Assembly: GCA_020072805.1 (NCBI GenBank)
Contig: JAIQGC010000060.1
Span: 1-57,129 of the forward strand
Direction: 5' to 3'
DNA from: Terriglobia bacterium
Lineage (GTDB): Bacteria > Acidobacteriota > Terriglobia > Acidiferrales > UBA7541
Length of the DNA: 57,129 nucleotides
Both the position numbers and the translations under genes were made by a program. Below the pieces are notes generated by a model, which made no database searches, was not told the origin of the DNA, and worked only from the letters and a program-made list of their open reading frames with translations. Positions within the stretch are counted from its first letter, which is position 1; the number at the start of each line of letters is the position of its first letter. This document shows positions 33,613 through 41,481 of the stretch, piece after piece.

Positions 33613-35289
33613 ATGACGATGAGACGAAGCCGGGGATGGCCGGGGCGGGCGGCGGCGCGGGGAACGTCGCGGCTGCGGGTGAGCGAGCAGTACCGGCCGT
33701 TTGCGCGGCAGCGTGAGTTTCATGAATCGCCGGCGAAGTACCGTTTGTTTGGCGGGGCGGCGGGACCGGGAAAAACCAAGGCGCTGCTGTGGGAGGCGAT
33801 CCGGCAAGCCAACAACACGCCGGGGAGCGATACGCTGCTGTTGCGGCGGACCTATCCCGAGCTGGAGACATCGCTGCTGGCGTATTTCCGCCGGGACGTG
33901 CCGCGGGCGCTCTACCGCAGCTACAACGAATCGAAGCACGTGGTGACCTGGCACAACGGGTCCACCACGCGGTTCGGCTACTGCCGGAATGAGCATGACG
34001 TTTACCAGTATCAGGGCGCGGAGTTTTTGTTCATCGGCATTGACGAATTGACGCATTTCACTTTGAAGCAGTGGCAGTTTCTGACTTCGCGCAACCGCTG
34101 CCCCGTGCCGGGAAGTTTTCCGTGCATGGCTGGGGCCACGAATCCGGGAAACATCGGGCACGCCTGGGTGAAGGCGCTGTGGGTGGACCGCGTGCCGCCG
34201 CCGGGATTTGACCGCGTGGAGCTTTACGACGCGGCCGAGTACGAATTTATCCGCGCGCGGCTCGAGGACAATCCGGTTTACGCGAACGATGCGGGTTACC
34301 GCAAGACGCTCGAGGCGCTGCCGGAGCATTTGCGGCAGGCGTTTCTGGCGGGGGACTGGAACGTTTTCGCGGGGCAATATTTCGATGTGTTCGACGTGGG
34401 GCGGCACACGGCGCGGCCGGAAGAGTTGCGGCTGGAGGCGTGGTGGCCGCGGTGGATTTCGGTGGACTGGGGATTCCAGCATCCCAGCGCGGTGTATTGG
34501 CATTGCGCGGCGCCGGTTGAGGCCGTGACGCGTGATTCGTGGTTCGTAACTCGTGGAAGAGAGACCGACCGCGGCGGCAGTCACAACTCACCAGTCACAA
34601 GTCACCAGTCCCTTATCGTGACCTACCGCGAATTCGTGCAGAACGGCCTTTCGCCGCGCATGTTGGGCCAGGCCATCGCCGAGCGCAGCGGGCGGGAGCG
34701 TATCAGCGAGGTGTTTCTTTCGCCGGATGCGTTTGCGCACCGCACGGCGGAGGCATCCATCGCGGAGCAGTTGGGCGAAGTGCTGGCGGCCAACGGGCTG
34801 CCGCGGCCCGCGCCGGCGGATGACGACCGCGTGGGCGGGTGGCAGTGGATGTATCAGCTGCTGGAAAACGACGCCTGGGTGATCACGGAGAATTGCAGGA
34901 AGTTGATCGAATGTTTGCCGCTGCTGGTTCGTGACGAGCGGCGCGTCGAGGACATCCGCAAGGTGGATGGGGACGACGCGGCGGATGCGGCGCGGTATGG
35001 ATTGGTGTCCGGCGCGCGGATCGCTGGGCTGGCGAATGTGGCGCCGATGGGCGCATCCGCCGTAGGGGCACGGCATCCCGACAAGGTCGGGACAGGTGCC
35101 GTGCCCCTACGGGACGCGGGCGGACCAAGGTCCGCCCCTACATTCATTCACGGCATGCCGCTGGGGGAGCAGATCGAGCGGCAGGTGACGGCCGAAGACG
35201 CGACGTCGCGGGCGATTCATTTTCAGCGGCTGGAGGGCGAGGCGCGGCGGTTTTTTCGTCCGAAGGGATTGCCGCGGCGCCGGTGGTGA
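33613..35289 (+). CDS. terL: Phage terminase large subunit
   Basis: About 558 residues from ATG 33613. The ATPase domain has Walker A GGAAGPGKTKALL and Walker B FLFIGIDELTHF; the C-terminal RNase H-like nuclease begins WISVDWGFQHPSAVYWHC with the first catalytic Asp and continues EVFLSPDAFAHRTAEASI and VRDERRVEDIRKVDGDDAADAARYGL. Two stretches are foreign: about 30 codons made of GTGACT-type repeat (34526-34617, SHNSPVTSHQS) inside the nuclease, and about 30 codons of palindromic repeat (35060-35150) near the C-terminus. The frame survives both. Upstream codons from 33550 are repeat-derived. Confidence 0.9.
   Translation: MTMRRSRGWPGRAAARGTSRLRVSEQYRPFARQREFHESPAKYRLFGGAAGPGKTKALLWEAIRQANNTPGSDTLLLRRTYPELETSLLAYFRRDVPRALYRSYNESKHVVTWHNGSTTRFGYCRNEHDVYQYQGAEFLFIGIDELTHFTLKQWQFLTSRNRCPVPGSFPCMAGATNPGNIGHAWVKALWVDRVPPPGFDRVELYDAAEYEFIRARLEDNPVYANDAGYRKTLEALPEHLRQAFLAGDWNVFAGQYFDVFDVGRHTARPEELRLEAWWPRWISVDWGFQHPSAVYWHCAAPVEAVTRDSWFVTRGRETDRGGSHNSPVTSHQSLIVTYREFVQNGLSPRMLGQAIAERSGRERISEVFLSPDAFAHRTAEASIAEQLGEVLAANGLPRPAPADDDRVGGWQWMYQLLENDAWVITENCRKLIECLPLLVRDERRVEDIRKVDGDDAADAARYGLVSGARIAGLANVAPMGASAVGARHPDKVGTGAVPLRDAGGPRSAPTFIHGMPLGEQIERQVTAEDATSRAIHFQRLEGEARRFFRPKGLPRRRW
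34526..34617 (+). repeat. GTGACT/AGTCAC-type repeat inserted in terL
   Basis: Degenerate short units of the form (c)acgtgattcgtggttcgt and agtcaccagtcacaagtcac. Similar clusters occur at 36450-36486, 37963-37995, 43003-43035, 44818-44850 and 44893-44930. Here the repeat is read through in frame. Confidence 0.7.
35060..35150. repeat. REP-like palindromes inside terL
   Basis: cgtaggggcacggca with tgccgtgcccctacg flank a small ccgacaaggtcgg palindrome, then gggcggaccaaggtccgccc followed by ctacat. The first pair matches the copy at 33530-33560 just upstream of terL. Confidence 0.75.
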
Positions 35290-35307
35290 TGCGAGGAAGG
35301 GAACCCG

Positions 35308-35553
35308 ATGATTCGATGGGTTAAGGAAATGCTGCGGTCCAGGTACGTGCGGGCGCTGGAAGAGGACGTGGCGCGGCTGCGGGCGGAGAACCGCGCGCTG
35401 GTGAATTCGCTGCTGGGGACGGCGGGATTTCCGCCGGTGGAGTTTCCGGAAGTGGTAAAGCCGCAGGCGTTGCCGCGATTGCGGCGGAGGTCGTGGCACC
35501 AGTTGCAGGCATGGAAGGAAGCGGAGGCGGGAAGTAATGAAGTAAGGAAGTAA
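35308..35553 (+). CDS. Small coiled-coil phage protein
   Basis: 81 residues starting MIRWVKEMLRSRYVRALEED, with a short coiled coil (ALEEDVARLRAENRALVNSL) and a basic C-terminal half (LPRLRRRSWHQLQAWKEAE). It lies between terL and the portal gene and has a gaggaaggg Shine-Dalgarno. Possibly a packaging or portal accessory protein; not recognised. Confidence 0.6.
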   Translation: MIRWVKEMLRSRYVRALEEDVARLRAENRALVNSLLGTAGFPPVEFPEVVKPQALPRLRRRSWHQLQAWKEAEAGSNEVRK

Positions 35554-35583
35554 AGAGGCAACGAGGATGTCCGGCGGAATTCT

Positions 35584-36357
35584 ATGATCAACGAAACGAA
35601 AATGAATGGCGGCGGAGCGATTGCGCCGGCGGATGGGAATGCGGCGCGGCGCGGCGAAGAGAAGAGCCGCCGCTCTAAAGAGGGCGGCTACAACGGGTGG
35701 AAGGCCGGCGTAGTAGAAATCATGGGACCGAATTTCGAGCGCTTAGAAGAGCTGCGCCCGGATTTGGTGAATGCACTGCGCGAATTGGTGCGCGGGTATC
35801 GGCAGGAAGGGGCCGTGGCGCGACGGCACGAGATCCGGCGGATTCGGCAGGCGCGTTTGTTCTGGCAGGGGCAGCAGTATGCGTGGTGGAATCCGGCAGA
35901 CATGAAGTGGCACGTGCCGTATGAGCAGAGGTCGGGCGACGGGCGGGACTTGGAGGAGATGCCGCGGTATCAGTTCGTGACCAATTTTTATCAGGGGTTC
36001 GGGCTGTCGTTCGTGGCGCTGCTTTCGCAGGACGTGCCCAGCGTGCGGTTTTATCCGCAGGCGGCGCAGTCCCTGGAAGATATTGCGGCGGCGCGCGCGG
36101 CGAGCGACGTGGCCCAGTTGATCGAGCAGAACAATCACGTCGAGCAGATGCTGACGCTGGTGGGCTATCACCTGTGGAATGACGGGAAGCTCGGCGGGTA
36201 TGTGCGGTATGTGGCGGACGGGCAGCGGTTCGGGTTTCACGACGAAGAGATTTTGGAGGCAGTGGAGATTCCGCTGGGCGAGGATGTGTGGGTGTGCCCT
36301 GGCTGCGGGAAGGAGGGAAGAATCGCCACAGAGGCACAGAGAGGGATTGGGGGATGA
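35584..36357 (+). pseudogene. Portal protein, N-terminal part (gene split)
   Basis: 257 residues. The region from MGPNFERLEELRPDLVNALR (ATG 35722) is portal-like (RIRQARLFWQGQQYAWWNP, YQFVTNFYQGFGLSFVALLSQDVPSV), resembling P22-type podovirus portals. The first 46 codons include a REP-like palindrome (35665-35697, RRSKEGGYN), so ATG 35722 may be the ancestral start. The frame ends in repeat sequence just after the first CxxC (VCPGCG) of a zinc ribbon; the rest continues in another frame at 36485-38878. Confidence 0.75.
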
Positions 36358-36486
36358 AGGGGAAGACCAAGGCCCGCCCTCTCCGGCTGCTGCCCGGAGT
36401 CTTGCGACTGAAGACGGCGGCTACAGCGCGGGTGGAGCGTCCGAGGGAGATTTCACGAGTCACGAGTCACCAGTCACGAGTCACTC
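36310..36486 (+). repeat. Cluster of three repeat types splitting the portal gene
   Basis: In order: a cgccacagaggcacagag unit (about 36325), a gcccgccctctccggctgctg...ggcggctacag palindromic unit (about 36372-36426), and a tcacgagtcacgagtcacca cluster (36451-36486). Together they separate the two CPGCG halves of one zinc ribbon, add a stop and shift the frame. Each type recurs elsewhere in the window. Confidence 0.75.
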
Positions 36487-38878
36487 TATTTGCCCGGGCT
36501 GCGGCGCGGAATTGAGCGAGGCAGACATGCGCCGGGCAGAACGGGTGACGGTGCCACGCGTGGCGGGTGTGCGGCGGACGGCGAATGGGCAGGAAGTGAT
36601 TTCGATTGTGGGAGGGTTGGAGCTGAACACGCCGGCGTGGGCCAACGAGATGCACGAATATCCGTACCTGCAATGGCAGGCGGAGGTGCACCGGGCGAAA
36701 TTGAAGGCGGCGTATCCGCACGCGGCGGAGCAGATTGAGTCGTCGCCAGCGCAGGGAGCGGAGGATGTGTATGCGCGCACTTCGCGGCTGAGCGTGGCGC
36801 AGGGATTTCCGGGGTTGCAGCCGGGGGACGCGCTGGTGAATCTGATTACGTTTGACCGCACGTGGATTCGTCCGTGGGCATTTTACGCGGTGGAGGACGA
36901 AGCGGTGCGCGCGGAACTGCTGCAACTCTTTCCCGACGGCTGCTACGTGGGGTTCGCGGGGGACGCTTATTGCGAGGCGCGCAGCGAGACGATGGACGAT
37001 CACTGGCGCGTGCTGCATGCGTTTCCGGGCGATGGGCAGGGGCGGCCCAGCGTGGGCGATTCGCTGGTGCAGGTGCAGGAGCGCTACAACGTGCTCTCGA
37101 ATATTCAGGCGGAGACGTATGAGTACGGCATTCCGCCGATTTACGCCGATCCGCAGGTGCTGGATTTCGACGCATTAGCAAACCAGGTGGCCGAGCCTTC
37201 CGCGCATTTTCCGGCGCGCGCGCGGCCGGGGCAGCCGCTGGCGGCGGGATTTTTTCAGCCCGCGCCGGCGCAGGTGCCGCGGGACATGCTGCTGCACCAG
37301 CAGGATTTGATCGGTCCGGTGGCGCAGTTTCTTACCGGACTTTTCCCGGCGGTGTTTGGCGGAAACATGGAGGACGTGAAGACGGCGTCGGGCTACGCGC
37401 TGGCACGGGACCAGGCCATGGGGCGGCTGGGGCTGGTGTGGCGGCGCACGAAACAGTTTTACGCGGAGATGATGCTGCTGGCGGTGGATTGCTTCCGGAA
37501 GAACCGTCCGGAGGACGCGGAGATTCCGCTGCTGGGGCCGGACGGGGTGTTCGATTCGCGGGCCATTCGCCTGGCAGAGTTGAAAGGCAACATCAGCGTG
37601 CACCCGGAGGCGGACGAGACGTTTCCGCGGATGAAGTCGCAGCAGCGCGGCGTGTTGCAGCAGTTGTTCGCGCTGAAGGATCCGTTGGTGCAGCGGGCGC
37701 TTGAGGAGCCGGCGAATATCGGGTACATCAAGAACGTGCTGGGGCTTTCGGAGCTGGTGGTGCCGGGCGAGGATGCGCGGAATAAGCAGTTGCGGGAGAT
37801 TCAGCAGTTGCTGGCGGGGGCGCCGATTGTGGTGGGGGCGCCGGAGAATGGCCGAAACGCGAAATACGAAATGCGAAATTCGGGGATGGGCGACGCGGCC
37901 GGGGTGGATGCGGCGGCGGGCGGGGCAAGCCCCGCCCCTACAACCGGAAGCGGGGCCGGGGTCTTCCACGAGTCACCTGTCACGAGTCACGCGTCGCTGC
38001 TGCTGCCGTCGGTGGCGGTGGATGAGTTGCTGGATGACCATGCTTCGGAATTCGAGGAGTGCAAGAGGTGGGCGAGTTCGGAGGCGGGGCAGGCGGCCAA
38101 GATGACCAATCCGGCGGGATTCGCGAATGTGCGGGCGCATGCGGAGGCGCATTTGCGAGCGATGATGTACGCGGCAGCCGCGCCAAATCCTGCTTCCCTG
38201 ATTCATGTGCCACGGGCGGCACGGAGTCCCCGAGTGAGTCCGCCGCCTCCGCCGAGCGAGTTACATACATCGAGCGAAATGATGGCATCGGTGACGTCCA
38301 GGGAATTTCTCCCGCACGGCGGCGAGGAGCGAGACGGCCCAGGCGACCACTGGGTCACCATCGATGGCAATCATGTGCTGCTCCACGAGCCCCAGGGAAG
38401 GGAAAATCAGCAAACTCCGCAAGGCCTTGTCGGTCAGATTCCAGCGGAGGTCAGGACAGAAATGGCGAGGGCCATACACGACAGCAATACTCCGACTGCG
38501 GATGATAAGAAGGGCGGATTTCACGAAGAATTCGGAGTGGCGGGTCTAAATGCATCCGGCAAATGGGTGGTGTCGCGCGATAAATCAGGCCCTTACGCTA
38601 ACCCGGATGTCGCCGACCATGTTTCACCGTCTGGTAAGCCCGTCGACCCAAACATAGCCTATTCAATCGTGGATCCGCGAGTGTTTTTCCATGTACATCC
38701 GGACGGTAAGACCGAGAAGCACAAGTGGAACCAGCCGCCTTCAGACATTGACAAAAAGGCGGCTATTCCGGGCCACATCAATATTGTGTTTGCGGCCCGT
38801 GAGAACAGGGTATACTTTTACGATCGTTCTGGAATCATCGGAAAGCCCATGAAACTGAAAGATTTCTTGAGGCCATGA
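36485..38878 (+). CDS. Portal protein C-terminal part fused to a JAMM/JAB-type toxin-like domain
   Basis: About 797 residues; the frame is open from 36179 but the first 100 codons shadow the N-terminal part or are repeat. From ICPGCGAELSEADM the portal continues through RYNVLSNIQAETYEYGIPPIYADPQ and DLIGPVAQFLTGLFPAVFGG to KRWASSEAGQAAKMTNPAGF. After a Pro linker comes DHWVTIDGNHVLLHEPQG (about 38342) and then a domain with E in GGFHEEFGVAG, HVHPDG at about 38690 and SDID at about 38748: E, HxHP and SxxD, the JAMM metalloprotease set, as in JAB-type polymorphic toxins. GC content drops from about 38440. A 1-nt gap separates the next gene. Confidence 0.75.
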   Translation, partial: SICPGCGAELSEADMRRAERVTVPRVAGVRRTANGQEVISIVGGLELNTPAWANEMHEYPYLQWQAEVHRAKLKAAYPHAAEQIESSPAQGAEDVYARTSRLSVAQGFPGLQPGDALVNLITFDRTWIRPWAFYAVEDEAVRAELLQLFPDGCYVGFAGDAYCEARSETMDDHWRVLHAFPGDGQGRPSVGDSLVQVQERYNVLSNIQAETYEYGIPPIYADPQVLDFDALANQVAEPSAHFPARARPGQPLAAGFFQPAPAQVPRDMLLHQQDLIGPVAQFLTGLFPAVFGGNMEDVKTASGYALARDQAMGRLGLVWRRTKQFYAEMMLLAVDCFRKNRPEDAEIPLLGPDGVFDSRAIRLAELKGNISVHPEADETFPRMKSQQRGVLQQLFALKDPLVQRALEEPANIGYIKNVLGLSELVVPGEDARNKQLREIQQLLAGAPIVVGAPENGRNAKYEMRNSGMGDAAGVDAAAGGASPAPTTGSGAGVFHESPVTSHASLLLPSVAVDELLDDHASEFEECKRWASSEAGQAAKMTNPAGFANVRAHAEAHLRAMMYAAAAPNPASLIHVPRAARSPRVSPPPPPSELHTSSEMMASVTSREFLPHGGEERDGPGDHWVTIDGNHVLLHEPQGRENQQTPQGLVGQIPAEVRTEMARAIHDSNTPTADDKKGGFHEEFGVAGLNASGKWVVSRDKSGPYANPDVADHVSPSGKPVDPNIAYSIVDPRVFFHVHPDGKTEKHKWNQPPSDIDKKAAIPGHINIVFAARENRVYFYDRSGIIGKPMKLKDFLRP
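37963..37995 (+). repeat. GTCACGAGTCAC cluster in the portal gene
   Basis: cacgagtcacctgtcacgag followed by tcacgc, read in frame as HESPVTSHAS in the C-terminal tail region of the portal. It directly follows a gggcaagccccgcccctacaa palindrome at about 37922. Confidence 0.65.
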
Positions 38879-38879
38879 C

Positions 38880-39353
38880 ATGAAGAACTTTGCGGGGATC
38901 GGAGCGATGGGAATGCTGTTGCTGTCGTTTCTCCCGCTGGCAGCGCCGCAAACCAGAGGGCCCCTGCCCAAGGTTGTGAGTGCCTCCGTACCCTTCTACC
39001 CGCCTCTTGCTCCCCCGACTCGCATTCAGGGAGTGGTTACACTGCAACTGTCCACCGATGGGAAACGCGTTTCGGCCATCGATGTCGAAAGCGGTCCGCC
39101 CATGCTGGCGCAGGCAGCGAAGGAAAATGTGAAAACGTGGGAGTTCGAGCCACACGCGCCGGCGAGTTTCAAGGTCACGTTCCACTACAAGCTGCTGCCG
39201 ACAATCTGCGATTCGCAATGCAACTGCGACAGCGAAGAAAAGGAATCGGTGGTGTTGCAACTGCCAGGTAAAGTCGAGGTAAGCGCGAAAGAATATACGA
39301 TTTGCGATCCCCGCGCACCAATAGCCGGCAGGAATCGATCCAAGCGAAAGTGA
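38880..39353 (+). CDS. Small exported TonB-C-like protein, possible immunity partner
   Basis: 157 residues. Signal peptide MKNFAGIGAMGMLLLSFLPLAAP; the mature part, VVSASVPFYPPLAPPTRIQGVVTLQLSTDGK...VKTWEFEPHAPASFKVTFHYKL, is a TonB C-terminal-type fold without a TM/Pro-rich energising arm. The tail has a Cys cluster (ICDSQCNCDSE). Its ATG lies 1 nt after the toxin-like gene's stop, and ggag/gagg in that gene's end can serve as ribosome-binding site, so the two are translationally coupled. A periplasmic immunity or adaptor role is inference from this arrangement only. Confidence 0.65.
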   Translation: MKNFAGIGAMGMLLLSFLPLAAPQTRGPLPKVVSASVPFYPPLAPPTRIQGVVTLQLSTDGKRVSAIDVESGPPMLAQAAKENVKTWEFEPHAPASFKVTFHYKLLPTICDSQCNCDSEEKESVVLQLPGKVEVSAKEYTICDPRAPIAGRNRSKRK

Positions 39354-39387
39354 CAAACGATGAGAGTAATGGCAGCGTTTACATTAG

Positions 39388-39576
39388 AAGTACAAGCGCT
39401 GGGCGGGTTCGGGGGCGGGGCAGGCGGCGAAGAGGACCAATCCGGCGGGGTTTGCCGATGTGCGGGTGCACGCGGAGGCGCATTTGCTGGCGGCCCAAGG
39501 GGCATTGCAAGTTTCCACCTTGCAGCGAGTTATGGCACTTACCTGTTCCAGAAATCTTAATCCAAGGTACTGTTGA
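39388..39576 (+). pseudogene. Orphan fragment of a portal C-terminus
   Basis: The frame after a stop at 39385 reads YKRWAGSGAGQAAKRTNPAG then FADVRVHAEAHLLAAQGALQ before running to TGA at 39574. It matches codon by codon the portal segment at 38062-38155 (KRWASSEAGQAAKMTNPAGF, ANVRAHAEAHL), with most differences silent or conservative. It has no start codon. It is best explained as the tail of a portal gene displaced when the JAMM cassette was acquired. Confidence 0.8.
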
Positions 39577-39617
39577 CGTTGAGAAGGACCTTTGGCAAGA
39601 TGACCAAGTGAGTCTGG

Positions 39618-39713
39618 CGGGGGCGAAGGGATTTGAACCCTCAGCCGCGTGGTGATGCACGCAGCCCCTCGGATTAACAGTCCGGGGCAGTTACCGGGTT
39701 GTGCCACGCCCCC
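39618..39713 (-). tRNA. tRNA with Asn anticodon (GUU) and a class II long variable arm
   Basis: 96 nt plus encoded CCA (39615-39617). Acceptor GGGGGCG/CGCCCCC (7 bp), T8 G9, D arm GCA-loop-TGC with GG in the loop, anticodon arm CCGGA-CTGTTAA-TCCGA (4 bp plus a C-A mismatch; anticodon GTT), a 26-nt variable region with an 8-bp stem GCTGCGTG/CACGCGGC around CATCAC, T arm GAGGG-TTCAAAT-CCCTT, discriminator G. Normal tRNA-Asn has a 5-nt variable loop. Long arms belong to Ser, Leu and Tyr tRNAs; with discriminator G the serine type is nearest. It is opposite in strand to the flanking phage genes. Confidence 0.85.
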
Positions 39714-39740
39714 GCTACTCTTTCATCAGTTCACCTCGAA

Positions 39741-39776
39741 CTTACATTTTTTGCTCCTCTGAATATACTGTCCTAA
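39741..39776 (+). promoter_or_regulatory. Candidate promoter and repeated element ahead of the scaffold gene
   Basis: CTTACA (39741-39746, 4 of 6 matches to a -35) and TATACT (39764-39769) with a 17-bp spacer. The same -10 hexamer is used at 31890. actgtcctaa follows at 39767-39776 and recurs at 39803-39812, a possible regulator or RNA-structure repeat in the leader. Confidence 0.5.
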
Positions 39777-39850
39777 GGGACTGTTGTGGTACGGGCGGAC
39801 AGACTGTCCTAAAGTTTTCCAATGTGAACATAGCTAGCGGAATCGAGAGT

Positions 39851-39877
39851 CCCGAGAAATTCGGGCTTTTTTTATTT
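39851..39877 (+). terminator. Leader terminator just before the scaffold gene
   Basis: cccga and tcggg pair around gaaat and are followed by ctttttttattt, ending 13 bp before the scaffold ATG. With the promoter at 39741 it gives a ~100-nt leader RNA, the second promoter-terminator arrangement in the phage module. Confidence 0.65.
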
Positions 39878-39890
39878 GGGGAGGTAAGGC

Positions 39891-41393
39891 ATGAATTCCC
39901 AAGGCGTACCGAAGGCAAGCGGCGGGAACGGGCCGGCGCGGGCGGAGGATGTGCTGTACGCGATGAGCGATGAGCAGATCCTGGGGATGGGGGAGGAAGT
40001 GGCGAGTGACGAGTGGCGAGTGGCGAGTGAGGAGGAGGCGCGGTTGCTGGAGGAGGCGGACTCGGCCGGCAAGGGCGGGGGGAGGGATTCCTTCCGACCA
40101 GGTCGGAATCTTCGATCGGCTGCGGCCGCTGGCGCGGCCTCCGCTCGGAATGACAATGTTTTGAATGGGGCAGACGGGAATAACGCCCTTGGAAATGGCG
40201 GAAAGCGGAATGAAGCGGCGGGGAATGCGGGTGCAGTGAAGAATTCCGCTGGTACGGATAGCGTGGAGCCGCCGGCGTGGCTCGTGCGGATGATGGAGGA
40301 TCCCCAGGCGGGCGGGGAGGCGCGAGATTTCTGGGAGGGAATCTTGCGGGCGCGGGCGGAGGGGGCGGCGTATCGCGCGGCGATTGCTTCGCCGGCGGAG
40401 GCGCGGGCGCTGAAGGAGTTGTATCCCGGCGGAGTGAGCGAGGCGCGGGCGGCGGCGGAGCGGGCGCGGCAGTTGGAAAGAATTGACCGGGCGTTTTTCG
40501 GGGCGGCGGGGATGCCGGCGGAGGAGTCGGCGGTGGCGCGGACGGAATTGGCGCAGACGATGATGCGGGAGGATCCGGCGGCGTTTCGGGAGATGGTGGC
40601 GGCGGGGGTGAAAATTCTTCAGGAGGCCACAGAGGCACAGAGGCACGGAGGAAGAGAGGGAGAAGGAGATGTAGCGCCACCCGGAATTTATCCCGACCGA
40701 GTCGGGAGGGTGGCATCCGCGGCGGGGAATGAAGGTGCGCCGAAAGATGCCGGGCTCCCGGCCAGGCCGGGACAAGTGCCGCCCGGCGCTACACAAGAGG
40801 ATCGATCCGCGCGGGCTGCGGAGGATAATGCGCAGTTGGCGGCGTATGGGGCGTTTGAGCGCGGCGCGAATGAGGAGTTGGAGCGCAGCGTGGGCGGGGC
40901 GATTGCGCGGACGCTGGAGATGGCTTTGCCGAATTTGCGCGCGGGCGACGCAGCGGGAAGCGCCGCGGGATTGCAGGGGCGGTTGGGGCCGATGATTCGC
41001 GCGGAAGTCGAGTCGGGGTTGAAGGGCGACCGGCAGCTAGGTGCGCAGGTGGAGCAAATTCTGGCTTCGCGGAGATTTGATGGGGCCGCGCGGGAACAGG
41101 TGGTGCGGCTGATTGGGGAGCGGGCGCGGCAGTTGGTGCCAGGGGCGGCGCGGCGAGTGCTGAATGAATGGACGCAGACGGCGTTAGCTGCGCGGCGGGG
41201 CCGGGCGGCGCAGGGAGAGAGTGCGGAGGGACGGGTGGACGCGGCGCGGGCGGCGGGGGGAAGAGAGAGTTCGCCGCAGCGCGCGATGGACAAAAGTTCG
41301 GAACGGGCTGGCGTGGCGCGGAATGACAGCGGCGGGCGAGCAGCGAGGATTGACTACCGGAAGATGAGCGACGAGCAGATTCTGGACTCCTAG
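39891..41393 (+). CDS. Scaffold-like capsid assembly protein
   Basis: 500 residues, strongly Ala/Glu/Arg/Gly-rich and helical, start after ggggaggtaaggc. It lies between portal and major capsid, the usual place for a scaffolding protein. The motif MSDEQIL occurs twice: near the N-terminus (DVLYAMSDEQILGMGEE) and as the very C-terminus (YRKMSDEQILDS). Inside are repeat-derived inserts: gtggcgagt units (about 40007-40034), a ccttccgaccaggtcggaat palindrome (40088), an acagaggcacag unit (40628-40660) and a cgggctcccggccaggcc palindrome (40747). The frame tolerates all of them, consistent with a disordered protein. Confidence 0.65.
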   Translation: MNSQGVPKASGGNGPARAEDVLYAMSDEQILGMGEEVASDEWRVASEEEARLLEEADSAGKGGGRDSFRPGRNLRSAAAAGAASARNDNVLNGADGNNALGNGGKRNEAAGNAGAVKNSAGTDSVEPPAWLVRMMEDPQAGGEARDFWEGILRARAEGAAYRAAIASPAEARALKELYPGGVSEARAAAERARQLERIDRAFFGAAGMPAEESAVARTELAQTMMREDPAAFREMVAAGVKILQEATEAQRHGGREGEGDVAPPGIYPDRVGRVASAAGNEGAPKDAGLPARPGQVPPGATQEDRSARAAEDNAQLAAYGAFERGANEELERSVGGAIARTLEMALPNLRAGDAAGSAAGLQGRLGPMIRAEVESGLKGDRQLGAQVEQILASRRFDGAAREQVVRLIGERARQLVPGAARRVLNEWTQTALAARRGRAAQGESAEGRVDAARAAGGRESSPQRAMDKSSERAGVARNDSGGRAARIDYRKMSDEQILDS

Positions 41394-41451
41394 GCAACGG
41401 GCGAGTGCTGAATCGGCGAGGAAGTATTTTTCCGGGTTGCGATTTTGTAGA

Positions 41452-41481
41452 GGCCAGGCTTCAGCCTGGCCTTTTGTTTTT
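41452..41481 (+). terminator. Strong intrinsic terminator upstream of the capsid gene
   Basis: ggccaggc-ttca-gcctggcc, a perfect 8-bp stem with a tetraloop, followed by ttttgttttt. It is the third terminator placed between late genes that must be expressed, suggesting attenuation, processing or antitermination. Confidence 0.85.

Noticed and set aside
39618-39713. Treating the tRNA as an integration (attachment) site
   Set aside because: It is internal to the phage module, has no flanking duplicated tRNA 3' end and no integrase nearby.
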